Assembly (NCBI GenBank): GCA_009602735.1
Contig: WELA01013860.1
Location: 110,070-139,886 of the forward strand
Length of the DNA stretch: 29,817 nucleotides
Direction of reading: 5' to 3'
Source of the DNA: Mesotaenium endlicherianum
Lineage: Eukaryota > Streptophyta > Zygnematophyceae > Zygnematales > Mesotaeniaceae
Part shown: positions 1-10,700 of the stretch, piece after piece
How the letters are laid out: each line of letters opens with the position of its first letter
Numbering within the stretch: the stretch's first letter is position 1
Position numbers and translations under genes: made by a program
The notes under the pieces: model-generated
The model's input: the letters and a program-made list of their open reading frames with translations, nothing else
Database searches by the model: none
What the model was told of the DNA's origin: nothing

Positions 1-3000
1 GTTCTAACTGAAACGCTTACATTTGAGGTACTCAACACTGGCTTTTATGATCTCGTGCTAGGCAGGTCCTGGCTTAATAGACATCAAGCTGAAGTGTGTT
101 GGAGCAGAGGTACAGTTAAAGTGAGAGGAGCCGGTGATGGGCAGACTGACTTGGCACCCACCAGTGCTCTTCCTCTTGTCCGATGTGGATGGCAACTGAA
201 GGAAAAGAAGAGGCTTCCAGAAGGATACAAGTTGCTGAATGCAATGGAGTTCGTCAAAAGCTGGAACCAGAAGGAAGACAGAATGTTCTGTCTGCTGCTA
301 AGAGAGGTACCTCCTCAACCTGAAGAAGTGGTTGAGAAAAAGGTAAGCCCTCCGGAGCACCCTACTGCTGCGAAAATTGTTGCTCAGTACACGGATGTAT
401 ATAATATGCCTCCAGGACTACCCCCTAAGAGAAAAGTAGATCATAGGATTGATTTATTACCTGGGAGTCAGCCACCCTGGCAACGCACTTATGGCTTGTC
501 TTAAGTGGAGAGCGAGGAGTTGAAAACACAGATTGCGGAGCTTGAGGAAAATGGTTATATTTCCCCCAGTAAATCACCTTACGGCGCACCCATCCTATTT
601 GTCAAGAAAAAGGATGGCAGTATGCGGATGTGTGTGGATTACAGAGCCTTGAACAGAATTACGGTAAAGACCAAGTATGCTTTACCCAGAATCGAGGACT
701 TGCTTGATACCCTGTCTGGTGCTAAGGTGTTCAGTACGATAGATCTCAAGAGTGGTTATCATCAAATCAGAATTGCTGAAGAAGATGAACTCAAGACTGC
801 CTTCCGCACACGTTATGGACACTATGAGTTCAACGTGATGCCATTTAGACTGACTAATGGTCCTGCGACCTTCATGGGTGCTATGAATGACATTTTTAGA
901 CCTTATTTGGGTAGGTTTGTGCAAGTTTTCCTGGATGATATTTTAATTTTTTTTGCAGATGAAGCTCAGCACGCTGAACACTTAAAGACAGTCGTGGACA
1001 CTCTGAGAAGAAATCACTTATATGCTAAAATGAGCAAGTGTGATTTCTTCAAGGACGGTATTGAATTCTTAGGCTACGTTGTCAGTAAACAAGGCATCAG
1101 TGTGGATCCTAAGAAAGTCCAGACCATAAGGGACTGGCCAGTACCACAGTCAGTCTCTGAAGTTAGATCCTTCCTCGGGTTGGCTAACCACTATAGGAGA
1201 TTTATTGACAATTACTCGACAAAGGTTAGTGAACTGACTGACCTTCGTAAGAAAGACATAGGGTATGTGTGGGGGGAAGAGCAGCAGGCTGCCTTCCAGA
1301 CCCTTAAAGATGCTCTTTGTTCTGCCCCACTGCTAGCCGTGTATGACCCCAGCAAATCCGTGTAGGTGGTCACTGATGCCTTCGACTTTGCCATGGGTGC
1401 TATTTTGTTGCAGCCTGCTGACAAAACCACAAAGGATGGTAAGGTACGGCAGGAGTGGCATCCTGTGTTGTACGAGTCCATGACATTTAATCCAGCGGAG
1501 ATTAATTACTCAGTGCATGATAAAGAGCTGCTAACTATCATTCATGTGCTAAAACAGTGGAGAGCATACTTACAAGGTAAAGCTTTTAAGGTGATTACAG
1601 ATCATCTAGCTCTGACTCACTCTCAGAAGAAATCCAAGCCGTCAAGGAGGGAGAACCGCTGGAGCCAAATGCAGGAGCAATTTGAAGTCCAGATCGACTA
1701 CAAACCAGGGAAGTTGAATCCTGCTGATGCACTCTCTAGAAGACCAGACTTGCAAGAAAGGAACTTTAGCCAGCATGCTGTAGATAAAGTCTTGTGTGCA
1801 CTCACTTCACTAAAGGTGAAAAAGTCCTTCTTTGAACAACTTAGGAAAGCCTACCTTTCGGACCCAACATTCGAGCCCAGCCCCACTACTGGTGTGTGTC
1901 GTGCTACTACACTCGGGTATAAGCTTAAGGGAGTGGTCTGGGTGACTAAAACCACTTCAGGCAGGCTGAAGCTGGTCGATCCTAATAACGTGGAAATATG
2001 GTCCCTTTTATTGAGTCAAGCACATGACAGTTTACTGGGTGGGCATTTGGGGCAGGCCAAAACTGTTGGCAAAGTGGCAAAACATTAACATTGGGAGGGA
2101 TTACCTCGGGAGGTCTTGAGATACGTTAAGTCCTGTGACCAATGTCAAAAGAAAAAGTATAGGCACACACCACCGGGGGGCCTCTTACAACCGCTGCCCA
2201 TCCCAGCTGGCCGCTGGGAAACTATATCCATGGACTGGGAGGTCACACTGCTACGAACTGCCAATGGGCATGATTCAATAATGGTAGTTGTGGATAAACT
2301 GACAAAAATGTTCATTTTCATCCCCACAACTGTCAAAGTAACTGCACTCAAAACAGCGAGACTGTTCTACAACCATGTAGTATGCCAACATGGGCTACCC
2401 TCTAATATAATCTCAGACAAAGACTCGAAGTTTACCTCTAAGATCTGGAGGGCTTTAATGGAGTTAATGGGAGTCAAGCAACTGCTCAGCACAGCAAACC
2501 ACCCTCAGACTGATGGGCAGACTGAAAGAACTAACCGAGTTTTGCAAGAGGTACTGAGAGCCTATATTAACAAAAAACAAGATAATTGGGATGACCTGTT
2601 ACCTCAAATACAATTTGCGGTCAACAGTGCGGTACACGCATCAACGGGCAAGACTCCTTCTGAACTAAGCCTGGGTAAGTCTCCTTTAGATGTCCTAGGG
2701 GAGTCTTTAACTCACCCTGAAGCGATTGACAATCCTGTCTCCCTCTAGTTAACTCAGGAGTTTGCTGACACCCTCTCAGGAGTCCAACAGAATCTGCACA
2801 AAGCCCAAGAAAACCAACAAAAGTACGCTAATCAGCACCGTCGAGAACTGACCTTTTCTAAGGGCAATTTGGTCAAATTGCAATCTTAGAACCTGTACCT
2901 CCCTGGTGTGGTCAAGAAAAAGCTTGGTCTTGTCTGGGTCGGTCCATATTCGGTGGTGCGCCATGTTGGTCAGAATGCTTACAAACTAAACATGTCAGCA

Positions 3001-3318
3001 GAATACAAGGGTCACCCGGTCTTTAATGTCTCCTTCCTGGAACCATACATCAAAGGGGACACACTGTTCACAAGTTGGTTACTTGTCCAACAGGGACCGG
3101 TCCCCGCTGTCCGAGACGGTGACCTTGAGGAATATGAGGTTGAGGAGATTTTAGACGCGCGCTCGGTCCGTCGATCGTCTAAATATGTCATGAAGTACCT
3201 CATTCGATGGAAGGGTTACGATGCCTCTGGGGACACTTGGGAATTTAAAGACCATTTGACTAATGCCAAAGGGGCGTTGAAACGGTTCCACCTTTGGGCG
3301 GCCAGGGCCCCTCTATAA
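1..3318 (+). pseudogene. pol: Gypsy pol fragment of element A (RT, RNase H, integrase, chromodomain) with five in-frame stops
   Basis: In one frame this encodes the counterpart of residues 131-1238 of the intact element B Pol. The RT signature FLDDILIF, RNase H TDH, integrase C-x2-C, DD35E residues and the C-terminal chromodomain can all be followed. The frame is interrupted by stops at 502-504 (TAA), 1363-1365 (TAG), 2086-2088 (TAA), 2746-2748 (TAG) and 2887-2889 (TAG). A three-codon deletion occurs near 2676 relative to B, but I see no frameshift. Other changes at conserved sites include [11 protein letters not shown] to [11 protein letters not shown] in RT. This is a dead copy; the retained frame suggests fairly recent inactivation, mainly by point mutation. 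Confidence 0.92.
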
Positions 3319-3701
3319 CGGGCATTTCAGTTGACACGGGAAGGTGACAGGAGGTCCTGTCTCCATTTAAGTTGGAGGGGGAAATATATGACAGTTAGTG
3401 TTCGAGAGCGACAAAGGGACAGTTATGTGGACCCTAATTGTCAGCATAGTGACAGATGGGACAGCCTGGCCCACATAAAGCACCTTGGGCAGAAGGAAAA
3501 TGGGCCTCGCACAGCAATACATCACTTAACGCACCTTAAACGTTTATGTCTAGCGCACCGCAACTACGTCAACTCCTAGCAAACACCCTGTAAGGTAAAC
3601 AGGAGCGAATCAACCATACTAATACGAACTTACTTCCTTCCTCCAATTCCTATGACAAAGGTCAATATCCTACTAACTTGTGCCCTTGTTACATGTGCAG
3701 A
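3319..3701 (+). other. Pol-ORF3 spacer of element A
   Basis: Non-coding spacer of 383 bp between the chromodomain stop and the ORF3 ATG. It holds an internal polypurine-tract-like motif TTAAGTTGGAGGGGG at 3367-3381, the same 13-mer core as the terminal PPT. It ends with a branch-point-like TACTAAC (3671-3677) and a TGCAG (3696-3700) one base before the ORF3 ATG. Relative to element B it carries about 115 bp of extra sequence between about 3400 and 3540. I see no convincing gene; the short ORF at 3331-3579 has no recognisable features. Confidence 0.6.
3671..3701 (+). promoter_or_regulatory. Candidate 3' splice site (branch point plus acceptor) in front of ORF3 of element A
   Basis: TACTAAC is followed by a T-rich stretch and TGCAG, with the ORF3 ATG starting at 3702. 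The spacing from branch-point A to AG is about 24 nt. The same arrangement occurs in element B and, with different sequence, in element D. It is inferred to allow splicing of a subgenomic ORF3 message; no transcript evidence is available. Confidence 0.5.
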
Positions 3702-5306
3702 ATGGCTCCCACCACACAAAAGTAGGACAGATAGCGCAAGGCAGAAGAAGCCAGGAGGACAATGGAGCAATACCAGAAGGAGCTGGCGGCGACGTCCCTC
3801 ACCAGGAGAGAATAAGAATGGGTCCGCAAACAACAAGAGGCGGCAGAAGAAGCACAGAGGAAGAAGGATCAGGAACCTCAGGAAAGCTGAGGAGGAGAGA
3901 CAAAAGAAACAACAAGAAGAAGCGGCAGCGGCAGAGGAGGTGAGATAGAAAAAGGCTGAAGCGGACAGGCAGAAGAGCTTGGCCACTTACAGGTATACTG
4001 TGGTGGGTGGCCAAAACTTTGATAACCTGAAGAAAGCATTGTTGGCAGCCCAGGAGATCAACAAGCTGGAACAGACGAAACTGCTACAGAAGGAAGGAGC
4101 TGCAGCACTGGATAGGTACATTGAGACACACACTGGTGTGGTCCTCTACGAAATTATGCCAAGATGGTGGGCTATACAGCAGAGCAGGCCCGGTACCTTG
4201 CAGATGATTCAGAGGACAAGCCAGTCCCAATACCGGGGATAGTGGGAGATCAGAAACTCATCAGGATGGTGAGCATGCGGCCTGATAGCTTTAAGGATAC
4301 GGTATTCTACCTCACACTACTGCCAGCTTACAATGAAGTTGAGAGAAGGAGCTGGGAGTACTTGGCTAGGGAAGCAGGTCAGCAGATGTTCTCTCCCCAC
4401 TGGTTCCCATGTAAACTGAGAAAAGCTGAGCATGAACCCCAGTACTACCAGCAGCCCACAGACTGGAGGTGGATGACCGTCACAAACAAAAAGCAAGAGT
4501 GTGACCGAGCCCAACCCGACGATTTCCACTATGGCCTAGACGGCTGCCTCATCCTACCACCTCACATTGCCCCTTGGGACCCCAGGCTGAATGGCTGCCT
4601 GAGTAATGTGAATGCAGAGACCAAAGAGCACAGGAGAAGGGGGAGAGACTACTTCTCTAAGGGAAAGCATGCCTTCGTCAAATGGGCGAAGAATGCAGGC
4701 CGGATAGATATCAGCAGGCTGAAGGCCAAGCAACCTCCCGCGCGCCCTAAGAAAGGGAGGTCAGTAGAAAACTCCATGTCTACCAGGGAGCACGACGACT
4801 TAGTGGACGAGACTCCTACCCTCTCAGAGGAGGAAGATGAGAAGGATGAGGAAGAAGAACAAGGCAGAGGAGAAGCATCAGGACCTGGTACTCAGGACCC
4901 CCAGGGGTTGGCAAGAGCGGGGCTTCCTCAGGAGCCAAGATTAGGATTATGGCATGTGACCCCGGCCCTGGAGGTAACTGAAGCGCGCACTCGCTCCCCT
5001 AGCCCACCTGCCCAAGCAGGGGAAGAAGCTGATCTGATTGTACTTGGCAGCAGACGAAGGCAGAAAGCTGTAGAGGACAGGGGTGCCAGAAGAGGGACAC
5101 GCGGGGTGGCCAGAGGTATGCCGGCCTCTCCCTTCGCTCAGGGGCATGTACCTTTTGCCAGTGTATTTCAGCATCCTACTAGAATGCCTGCCTACGTGGG
5201 GATCAACACCCAAGTGGTTGAAGAGCAGGCTACCTTCCTTCGTTCTCCTCGAGGTCCAACTTTAAAACAAATGGGGTTCTTTAGAAGGCCAGCTGACAGA
5301 CCTTGA
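3702..5306 (+). pseudogene. ORF3 of element A, broken by a stop and frameshifts
   Basis: Homologue of the 537-residue ORF3 of element B. The ATG at 3702 is followed by a TAG at codon 8 (GAG to TAG). There is a small deletion near 3875 in the coiled-coil region, a TAG around 3946, and a one-base deletion near 4153 that throws the frame. From 4164 to 5306 the frame is open again and encodes the conserved middle and tail, including YNEVERRSWE, PTDWRWMT, DPRL and FSKGKHA. The part from 4497 onward is identical to B except at 4740, consistent with recent sequence conversion. No function is known for this family. Confidence 0.85.
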
Positions 5307-5448
5307 GGACTGTCCAGATCTAGATCCAAATCTCAGTCTCCTGATCTTGAAGCCCCAGGAACAACCCCCTAGGTGACAGGCTGAAGAGGCAGTCAGTGGG
5401 GGAGGCTGGTCAGGTTCAGTTCCCTAACCAAAAACTTCTGCAGTTTAA

Positions 5449-5484
5449 TGTTGTCGAGGCGACAACAAGTTAAGTTGGAGGGAT
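5449..5484 (+). promoter_or_regulatory. Hairpin plus polypurine tract (PPT) before LTR1
   Basis: A perfect inverted repeat TGTTGTCG-AGG-CGACAACA occupies 5449-5467 (8-bp stem, 3-nt loop). It is followed by TTAAGTTGGAGGGAT (5470-5484) abutting the LTR. The purine-rich stretch is the expected primer for plus-strand DNA synthesis. The hairpin is unchanged in element B and shortened in D. Confidence 0.75.
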
Positions 5485-6194
5485 TGTAATGAATAGTAGA
5501 TATAATATTCATTTATATACAATATTTGTTAAAGTTCAGCCTACTGAACTTTGTGTAGTATTGAGTCTGCTGGATTTTATATAATTATCAGTTTAAGGGC
5601 ATAGCCGCAAGCAGCAGGCTGAAACCAACTTAAGTCAGGTTGCTGACACATTCTTTGACGGCCAGCTGACTTCCGTACTCGGTAGCAGCAAACTGCCTCG
5701 ATATGCATCTAAGTGTGGTATGCTAGATGAATGGCCAGATGACATCCCTATAATGGATGGCGATTCGGGATGATGGAAGATGGCGGTGGATTTGGTTAAC
5801 CGAGGTCCTACCAACGTGGTTAACTCCCGGGTAGGCGGTGCCATCGCACTGACCGTTGAACAGTAAACTCATTCCATGTACATATGCTAGGCATTGCTCT
5901 CGAGTTCGGCATTCGGAAACGAGGCCAACTCTCTTGTACAGCTTACTGAGAGAGATCTGAATCCAAGGCGAGAAGCCATTGATACGCACTGTCTTCTAAC
6001 CTTGCTTATGTATGAGTTTACTGATTTGCATCATTGATGCTAGTTTACTCGCATTTGACTTACGAGTATTATTCCCTGCTAGTGTATTGTCCTTTGCCGT
6101 TTAACTAGTTAACGGAAATACCATAAAGATTACTTGCTGATATAAAGATCTTTATTAATTGTTAATCGCCTATTTGGTAAGTCGATTCATTTCA
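5485..6194 (+). repeat. LTR1, 710 bp, shared between elements A and B
   Basis: Starts TGTAATGAATAG and ends CGATTCATTTCA, giving imperfect terminal inverted repeats and TG...CA ends. It is bounded on the left by the PPT and on the right by one base and the PBS. It acts as 3' LTR of A and 5' LTR of B. Inside are a 9-bp-stem hairpin (5531-5552), a central core nearly invariant among all LTR copies here, a TATAAAG (6141-6147) within a 14-bp palindrome ATAAAGATCTTTAT (6142-6155), and a consensus splice donor GTAAGT (6178-6183). The first 470 bp equal LTR2, whereas the last 240 bp differ from LTR2 at about 16 positions. Confidence 0.93.
5531..5552 (+). other. LTR hairpin AAAGTTCAG-CCTA-CTGAACTTT
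   Basis: Perfect 9-bp inverted repeat with a 4-nt loop close to the LTR 5' end. It is repeated in LTR2 (13598-13619) and kept as a 7-bp stem in LTR4 and in D's 5' LTR. It could be a protein-binding palindrome or RNA structure; the role is unknown. Confidence 0.55.
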
Positions 6195-6195
6195 G

Positions 6196-6207
6196 TGGTA
6201 TCGGAGC
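6196..6207 (+). other. Primer binding site, initiator tRNA-Met type
   Basis: TGGTATCGGAGC lies one base after the LTR end. Plant initiator tRNA-Met usually gives TGGTATCAGAGC; here the eighth base is G instead of A. Element C carries the identical variant, so it is a family character. Confidence 0.85.
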
Positions 6208-6228
6208 AGTTATCACAGTCTTCTTTGT

Positions 6229-7707
6229 ATGGTAAGGACAAGGTCTCAAACTAGCAACTCCCGAGACATGGAGAACCAGGATAACGAGAATGTCGAAAAC
6301 CAGGCGGAAAGCCATGTAGCGGGAAACCGTACCTATTCGGAAGCAGTAGCGGATACTGCAGCTAGGGAGGCTGCAGATGAGGCAGCTGCTATTGCCTCAG
6401 TCGCAGCTCAGCAAGCTGAGGAGGAGATAGCCAGACTAGAAGCTGAACAAGTAGCAAAGGCCGCTGAAGATATACAAAGGAGGGAAGGACAGCCAGCTGA
6501 CGAGCGCACTGTTGAAGAACTTATGGCATCAAGGGCCAATGTTCTGAACCCACCTCCTGCCGTACAACTCAATGTACCCCTAGGTCAAATACGTGACCGG
6601 CTGAATGCGGCAGGAATTGCTGCTGCAGGAGCAAGAGGGATTGTTGAGGACACTACTCAGCGAGTAGATGCCAATGCTGCTGCTGCATTTGCTAATCTAC
6701 CACCCCAAAATGTAGACTTGGGAGCATTGTTCGTTCAGATGCAGTCGCAAATGGCGACCATGTATCAGTCCCAGCAGGAGGACAAAAGAATCATAATGTC
6801 CCTACTCCGGGACAGAGACCAACTGGGGTCTCACACCACTAGTGGTGGTGGCCGAGGGCCTAGTAAGCCCAAGCCGAAACCTCCCCAGGACTATGATCCT
6901 GAGGGAAACAGAAAATATTACCTGATCAAGTTTCTCGCGGATGTTGAGCAGTGGCTGGAGAACTACCCAGAACTGCAAGATTACGAGAAGGTCAGGCACA
7001 CCGGTGCGCTACTGAAAGGCAGTGCCGCAGACTGGTGGCTTTACTGGAAGGAAGAGCGTAAGGCTCGGCAACTCGGTGACCCTACGTGGGTAGAGTTTGT
7101 CGAGAAGTTGCATGAGAAGTTTGATGTCATCAACCAGCAGGAGAAAGCTATCTATGCGATGATCTCCCTGACACTGAAGCAGACCACTTCAGTTGCTGAG
7201 TTTGCTCAAAAGTTCCAAGAGAACATGATGAAGCAGCCTGATTTGCCAGAACGGTATAGGATAGCATACTTCAGGTATGGCTTGAAATCCGAGGTCTCTG
7301 GTCATTTTGCTGAGAAAAAGTATGAGAAACTGGCTGACTTGATCCAGGATGCTGACGCCTGGGATCAGCAGCAGTTCAATCACAAGCGCCAGAGTAACGC
7401 TTTGGTGTCTAAGATTGTCAAAAAGCCCCACGGTTCCTACAATGCAGTTGAAGGAGACCAGGCTGAGGATAATCAGGGTGATGAATATGAGTATGAGTAC
7501 AATGCTATTCAGTCTAGAGGTAGAGGTGGTCCCTCTCGAGGTGGCTATGGAAGGGGTGGTGGTAGGACTAAGCCGAGACCAGCCTCAGCAAAATCTACTT
7601 GCTACCATTGTCAGCAGAAAGGCCACTACAGAGAACAGTGTCCGGTCAAGCACCTGCCTAAGGTCGAGAGAAAAGACCAGCCTTTAAAAGACAGCAACAG
7701 TCAGTAA
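6229..7707 (+). CDS. gag: Gag polyprotein of element B (capsid and nucleocapsid)
   Basis: 492 residues, starting at the first ATG after the PBS. Residues 40-85 form an Ala/Glu-rich, probably coiled-coil stretch. Residues about 225-385 match the retrotransposon gag (capsid) domain, including the tryptophan-rich ADWWLYW and a [12 protein letters not shown] segment. Residues 429-447 form an RG/RGG-rich RNA-binding stretch. A CCHC zinc knuckle, [14 protein letters not shown], sits at 458-471 and should bind genomic RNA. The ORF ends 18 nt after a TTTAAAA slippery site leading into pol. The ATG overlaps a possible splice donor (ATG followed by GTAAGG). Copies in C and D have lost the first zinc-knuckle cysteine. 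Confidence 0.93.
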   Translation: MVRTRSQTSNSRDMENQDNENVENQAESHVAGNRTYSEAVADTAAREAADEAAAIASVAAQQAEEEIARLEAEQVAKAAEDIQRREGQPADERTVEELMASRANVLNPPPAVQLNVPLGQIRDRLNAAGIAAAGARGIVEDTTQRVDANAAAAFANLPPQNVDLGALFVQMQSQMATMYQSQQEDKRIIMSLLRDRDQLGSHTTSGGGRGPSKPKPKPPQDYDPEGNRKYYLIKFLADVEQWLENYPELQDYEKVRHTGALLKGSAADWWLYWKEERKARQLGDPTWVEFVEKLHEKFDVINQQEKAIYAMISLTLKQTTSVAEFAQKFQENMMKQPDLPERYRIAYFRYGLKSEVSGHFAEKKYEKLADLIQDADAWDQQQFNHKRQSNALVSKIVKKPHGSYNAVEGDQAEDNQGDEYEYEYNAIQSRGRGGPSRGGYGRGGGRTKPRPASAKSTCYHCQQKGHYREQCPVKHLPKVERKDQPLKDSNSQ

Positions 7708-7724
7708 TCCAGTCTACTGACTGT
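7683..7724 (+). promoter_or_regulatory. Predicted -1 ribosomal frameshift signal between gag and pol
   Basis: The heptamer T TTA AAA (7683-7689) is in the gag frame exactly as required for simultaneous slippage. Slipping back one base enters the pol frame as TTT AAA. After a 7-nt spacer comes a perfect 10-bp stem, ACAGTCAGTA (7697-7706) paired with TACTGACTGT (7715-7724) across an 8-nt loop. The gag stop codon (7705-7707) lies at the top of the 5' arm. The slippery heptamer is conserved in C (15823-15829) and D (27776-27782, both on the minus strand), while the stem has mismatches there. This is a sequence-based prediction. Confidence 0.75.
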
Positions 7725-10700
7725 GAGGATGCTAGAGATAGTGAGTCGTCACTAGCTGCCCTCGTAGCAGGTATTATGGGTCCTGCTGAACTGGATTCAC
7801 TATGCATGCCTGACAACCAGATAAAGGAGACCATCAGCAATATAGACGTCCAGAGAGTGCACACTCTGGATGCTCTTGTTCCACCTGATGTCCAACATTT
7901 CTTTGCTACGTCAGGAGAACAATGCGAAAGTCAGGAAAAGACAGTCCCCCCTATCCTACTGCATTGCATGATTGCAGGTAGGAAGGTGAGGGCATTTGTT
8001 GACGGAGGGGCGTCACATACTTTTATCCACAAGGACTTAGTTAAGCGGCTAAGGCTGCCTACTGTCACCCAAGGGAATAGAAAAATATTCCTTGGAGATG
8101 CCTCAAGTATCCCGGGAGGAGTTATAACCAAGCCTATTGAGGTCCAGTTAGGTTCTGGCATTGCAGTTCTAACTGAAACGCTTACATTTGAGGTACTCAA
8201 CACTGGCTTTTATGATCTCGTGCTAGGCAGGTCCTGGCTTAATAGACATCAAGCTGAAGTGTGTTGGAGCAGAGGTACAGTTAAAGTGAGAGGAGCCAGT
8301 GATGGGCAGACTGACTTGGCACCCACCAGTGCTCTTCCTCTTGTCCTGTGTGGATGGCAAATGAAGGAAAAGAAGAGGCTTCCAGAAGGATGCAAGTTGC
8401 TGAATGCAATGGAGTTCGTCAAAAGCTGGAACCAGAAGGAAGACAGAATGTTCTGTCTGCTGCTAAGAGAGGTACCTCCTCAACCTGAAGAAGTGGTTGA
8501 GAAAAAGGTACACCCTCCGGAACACCCTACTGCTGCAAACATTGTTGCTCAGTACACGGATGTGTTTAATATGCCTCCAGGACTACCCCCTAAGCGGGAA
8601 GTAGATCATAGGATTGATTTATTACCTGGTAGCCAGCCACCCTGGCAACGCACGTATGGCTTGTCTTATTTGGAGAGTGAGGAGTTGAAAACACAGATTG
8701 CAGAGCTGGAGGAAAATGGTTACATTTCTCCCAGTAAATCACCGTACGGCGCACCTATCCTATTTGTTAAGAAAAAGGATGGCAGTATGCGGATGTGTGT
8801 GGATTACAGAGCCCTGAACAGAATTACAGTAAAGAACAAGTATGCTTTACCCAGAATCGAGGACTTGCTTGATACCCTGTCTGGCGCTAAGGTGTTCAGT
8901 AAGATAGATCTCAAGAGTGGTTATCATCAAATCAGAATTGCTGAGGGGGATGAACACAAGACTGCTTTCCGCACACGTTATGGACACTATGAGTTCAACG
9001 TGATGCCATTTGGACTGACTAATGCTCCTGCTACCTTTATGGGTGCTATGAATGACATTTTCAGACCTTATTTGGATAAGTTTGTGCAAGTTTTCCTGGA
9101 TGATATTTTAATTTTCTCTAAAGATGAAGCTCAGCACACTGAACACTTAAAGAAAGTGCTGGACACTCTGCGGAAAAATCACTTGTATGCTAAAATGAGC
9201 AAGTGTGATTTCTTTAAGGAAAGTATTGAATTCTTAGGCCACGTTGTCAGTAAAGAGGGCATCAGTGTGGATCCTAAGAAAGTCCAGACCATAAGGGACT
9301 GGCCAGTACCACAGTCTGTCTCTGAAGTTAGATCCTTCCTCGGGTTGGCTAACTACTATAGGAGATTTATTGAGAATTATTCCACAAAGGCCAGTAAACT
9401 GACTGACCTTACTAAGAAAGACATCGGGTATGTGTGGGGGGAAGAGCAGCAGGCTGCCTTCCAGACCCTTAAAGATGCCCTTTGTTCTGCCCCAGTGCTA
9501 GCCGTGTATGACCCCAGCAAACCGGTGCAGGTGGTTACTGATGCCTCTGATTTTGCCATGGGTGCTATTTTGTTGCAGCCTGCTGACAAAACCACAAAGG
9601 ATGGTAAGGTACGGCAGGAGTGGCATCCTGTGTTGTATGAGTCTATGAAATTTAATCCAGCGGAGATTAATTACTCAGTGCATGATAAAGAGCTGCTAGC
9701 TATCATTCATGTACTCAAACAGTGGAGAGCATACTTACATGGTAAAGCTTTTAAGGTGATTACAGATCATCTAGCTCTGACCCACTTTCAGAAGAAGTCC
9801 AAGCTGTCGAGGAGGGAGAACCGCTGGAGCCAGATGCTGGAGCAGTTCCAAGTCCAGATCGACTACAAACCAGGGAAGTTGAATCCTGCTGATGCACTCT
9901 CTAGAAGACCTGACTTGCAAGAAAGGAACTTTAGTCAGCATACTGTAGATAAAGTCCTGTGTGCACTCACTTCACTAAAGGTGAAAAAGTCCTTCCTTGA
10001 ACAACTTAGGAAAGCCTACCTTTCTGACCCAACATTTGAGCCCAGCCCCACTACTGGTATGTGTCGTGCTACCGCACTCGGGTATAAGCTCAAGGGAGGG
10101 GTCTGGGTGACTGAAACCACTTCAGGCAGGCTGAAGCTGGTCATTCCTAATAATTTGGAAATAAGGTCTCTCTTACTGAGTCAAGCTCATGACAGTCTCC
10201 TGGGTGGACATTTGGGGCAGGCCAAAACTGTTGGCAAACTGGCAAAACATTATCATTGGGAGGGGTTACCCCGGGAGGTCTTGAAATATGTCAAGTCCTG
10301 TGACCAGTGTCAGAGAAATAAGTCTCGGCACACACCACCCGGAGGTCTCTTGCAACCGCTACCCATCCCAGCGGGACGCTGGGAAACTATATCCATGGAC
10401 TGGGTGGTCTCACTACCAAGAACTGCCAACGGGCATGATTCAATACTGGTAGTCGTGGATAAACTGACAAAAATGGTCATTTTTATCCCCACAACTGTCA
10501 AAGTGACTGCACTCGAAACAGCGAGACAGTTTTACAACCATGTAGTATGCCAACATGGGCTCCCTTCTAATATCATCTCAGACAGAGACTCAAAATTCAC
10601 CTCTAAGTTCTGGAGAGCTTTAATGGGGTTAATGGGAGTCAAACAGCTGCTCAGCACAGCAAACCACCCTCAGACTGATGGGCAGACTGAAAGAACTAAC

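Larger units (their letters stand above)
1..6194 (+). mobile_element. Element A: 5'-truncated Ty3/gypsy chromovirus, decayed, sharing its 3' LTR with element B
   Basis: The window opens inside the protease-RT linker of pol and continues through RT, RNase H, integrase, chromodomain, ORF3, PPT and the LTR at 5485-6194. The internal part aligns colinearly with element B at a constant offset of 8067 bp from about 3.98 kb onward, and with a smaller, drifting offset before that. By eye, nucleotide divergence from B is about 4-6% outside a near-identical block at 4497-5954. The 5' LTR and gag, if present, lie left of the window. All coding regions carry stops or frameshifts, so this copy cannot encode its own proteins. 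Confidence 0.9.

Noticed and set aside
3652..3948. Overlapping plus-strand ORFs at 3652-3948 and 3680-3943, and their counterparts at 11710-12096 and 11738-11956
   Set aside because: They are alternative frames of the low-complexity, purine-rich coiled-coil part of ORF3; their composition is what a shifted Glu/Lys/Arg-rich frame gives, and they are not preserved in D.
8847..9089. Minus-strand ORFs across pol of A, B and D (and similar ones on the plus strand over D)
   Set aside because: Shadows of the conserved pol reading frame; they recur only because the underlying sequence is homologous.
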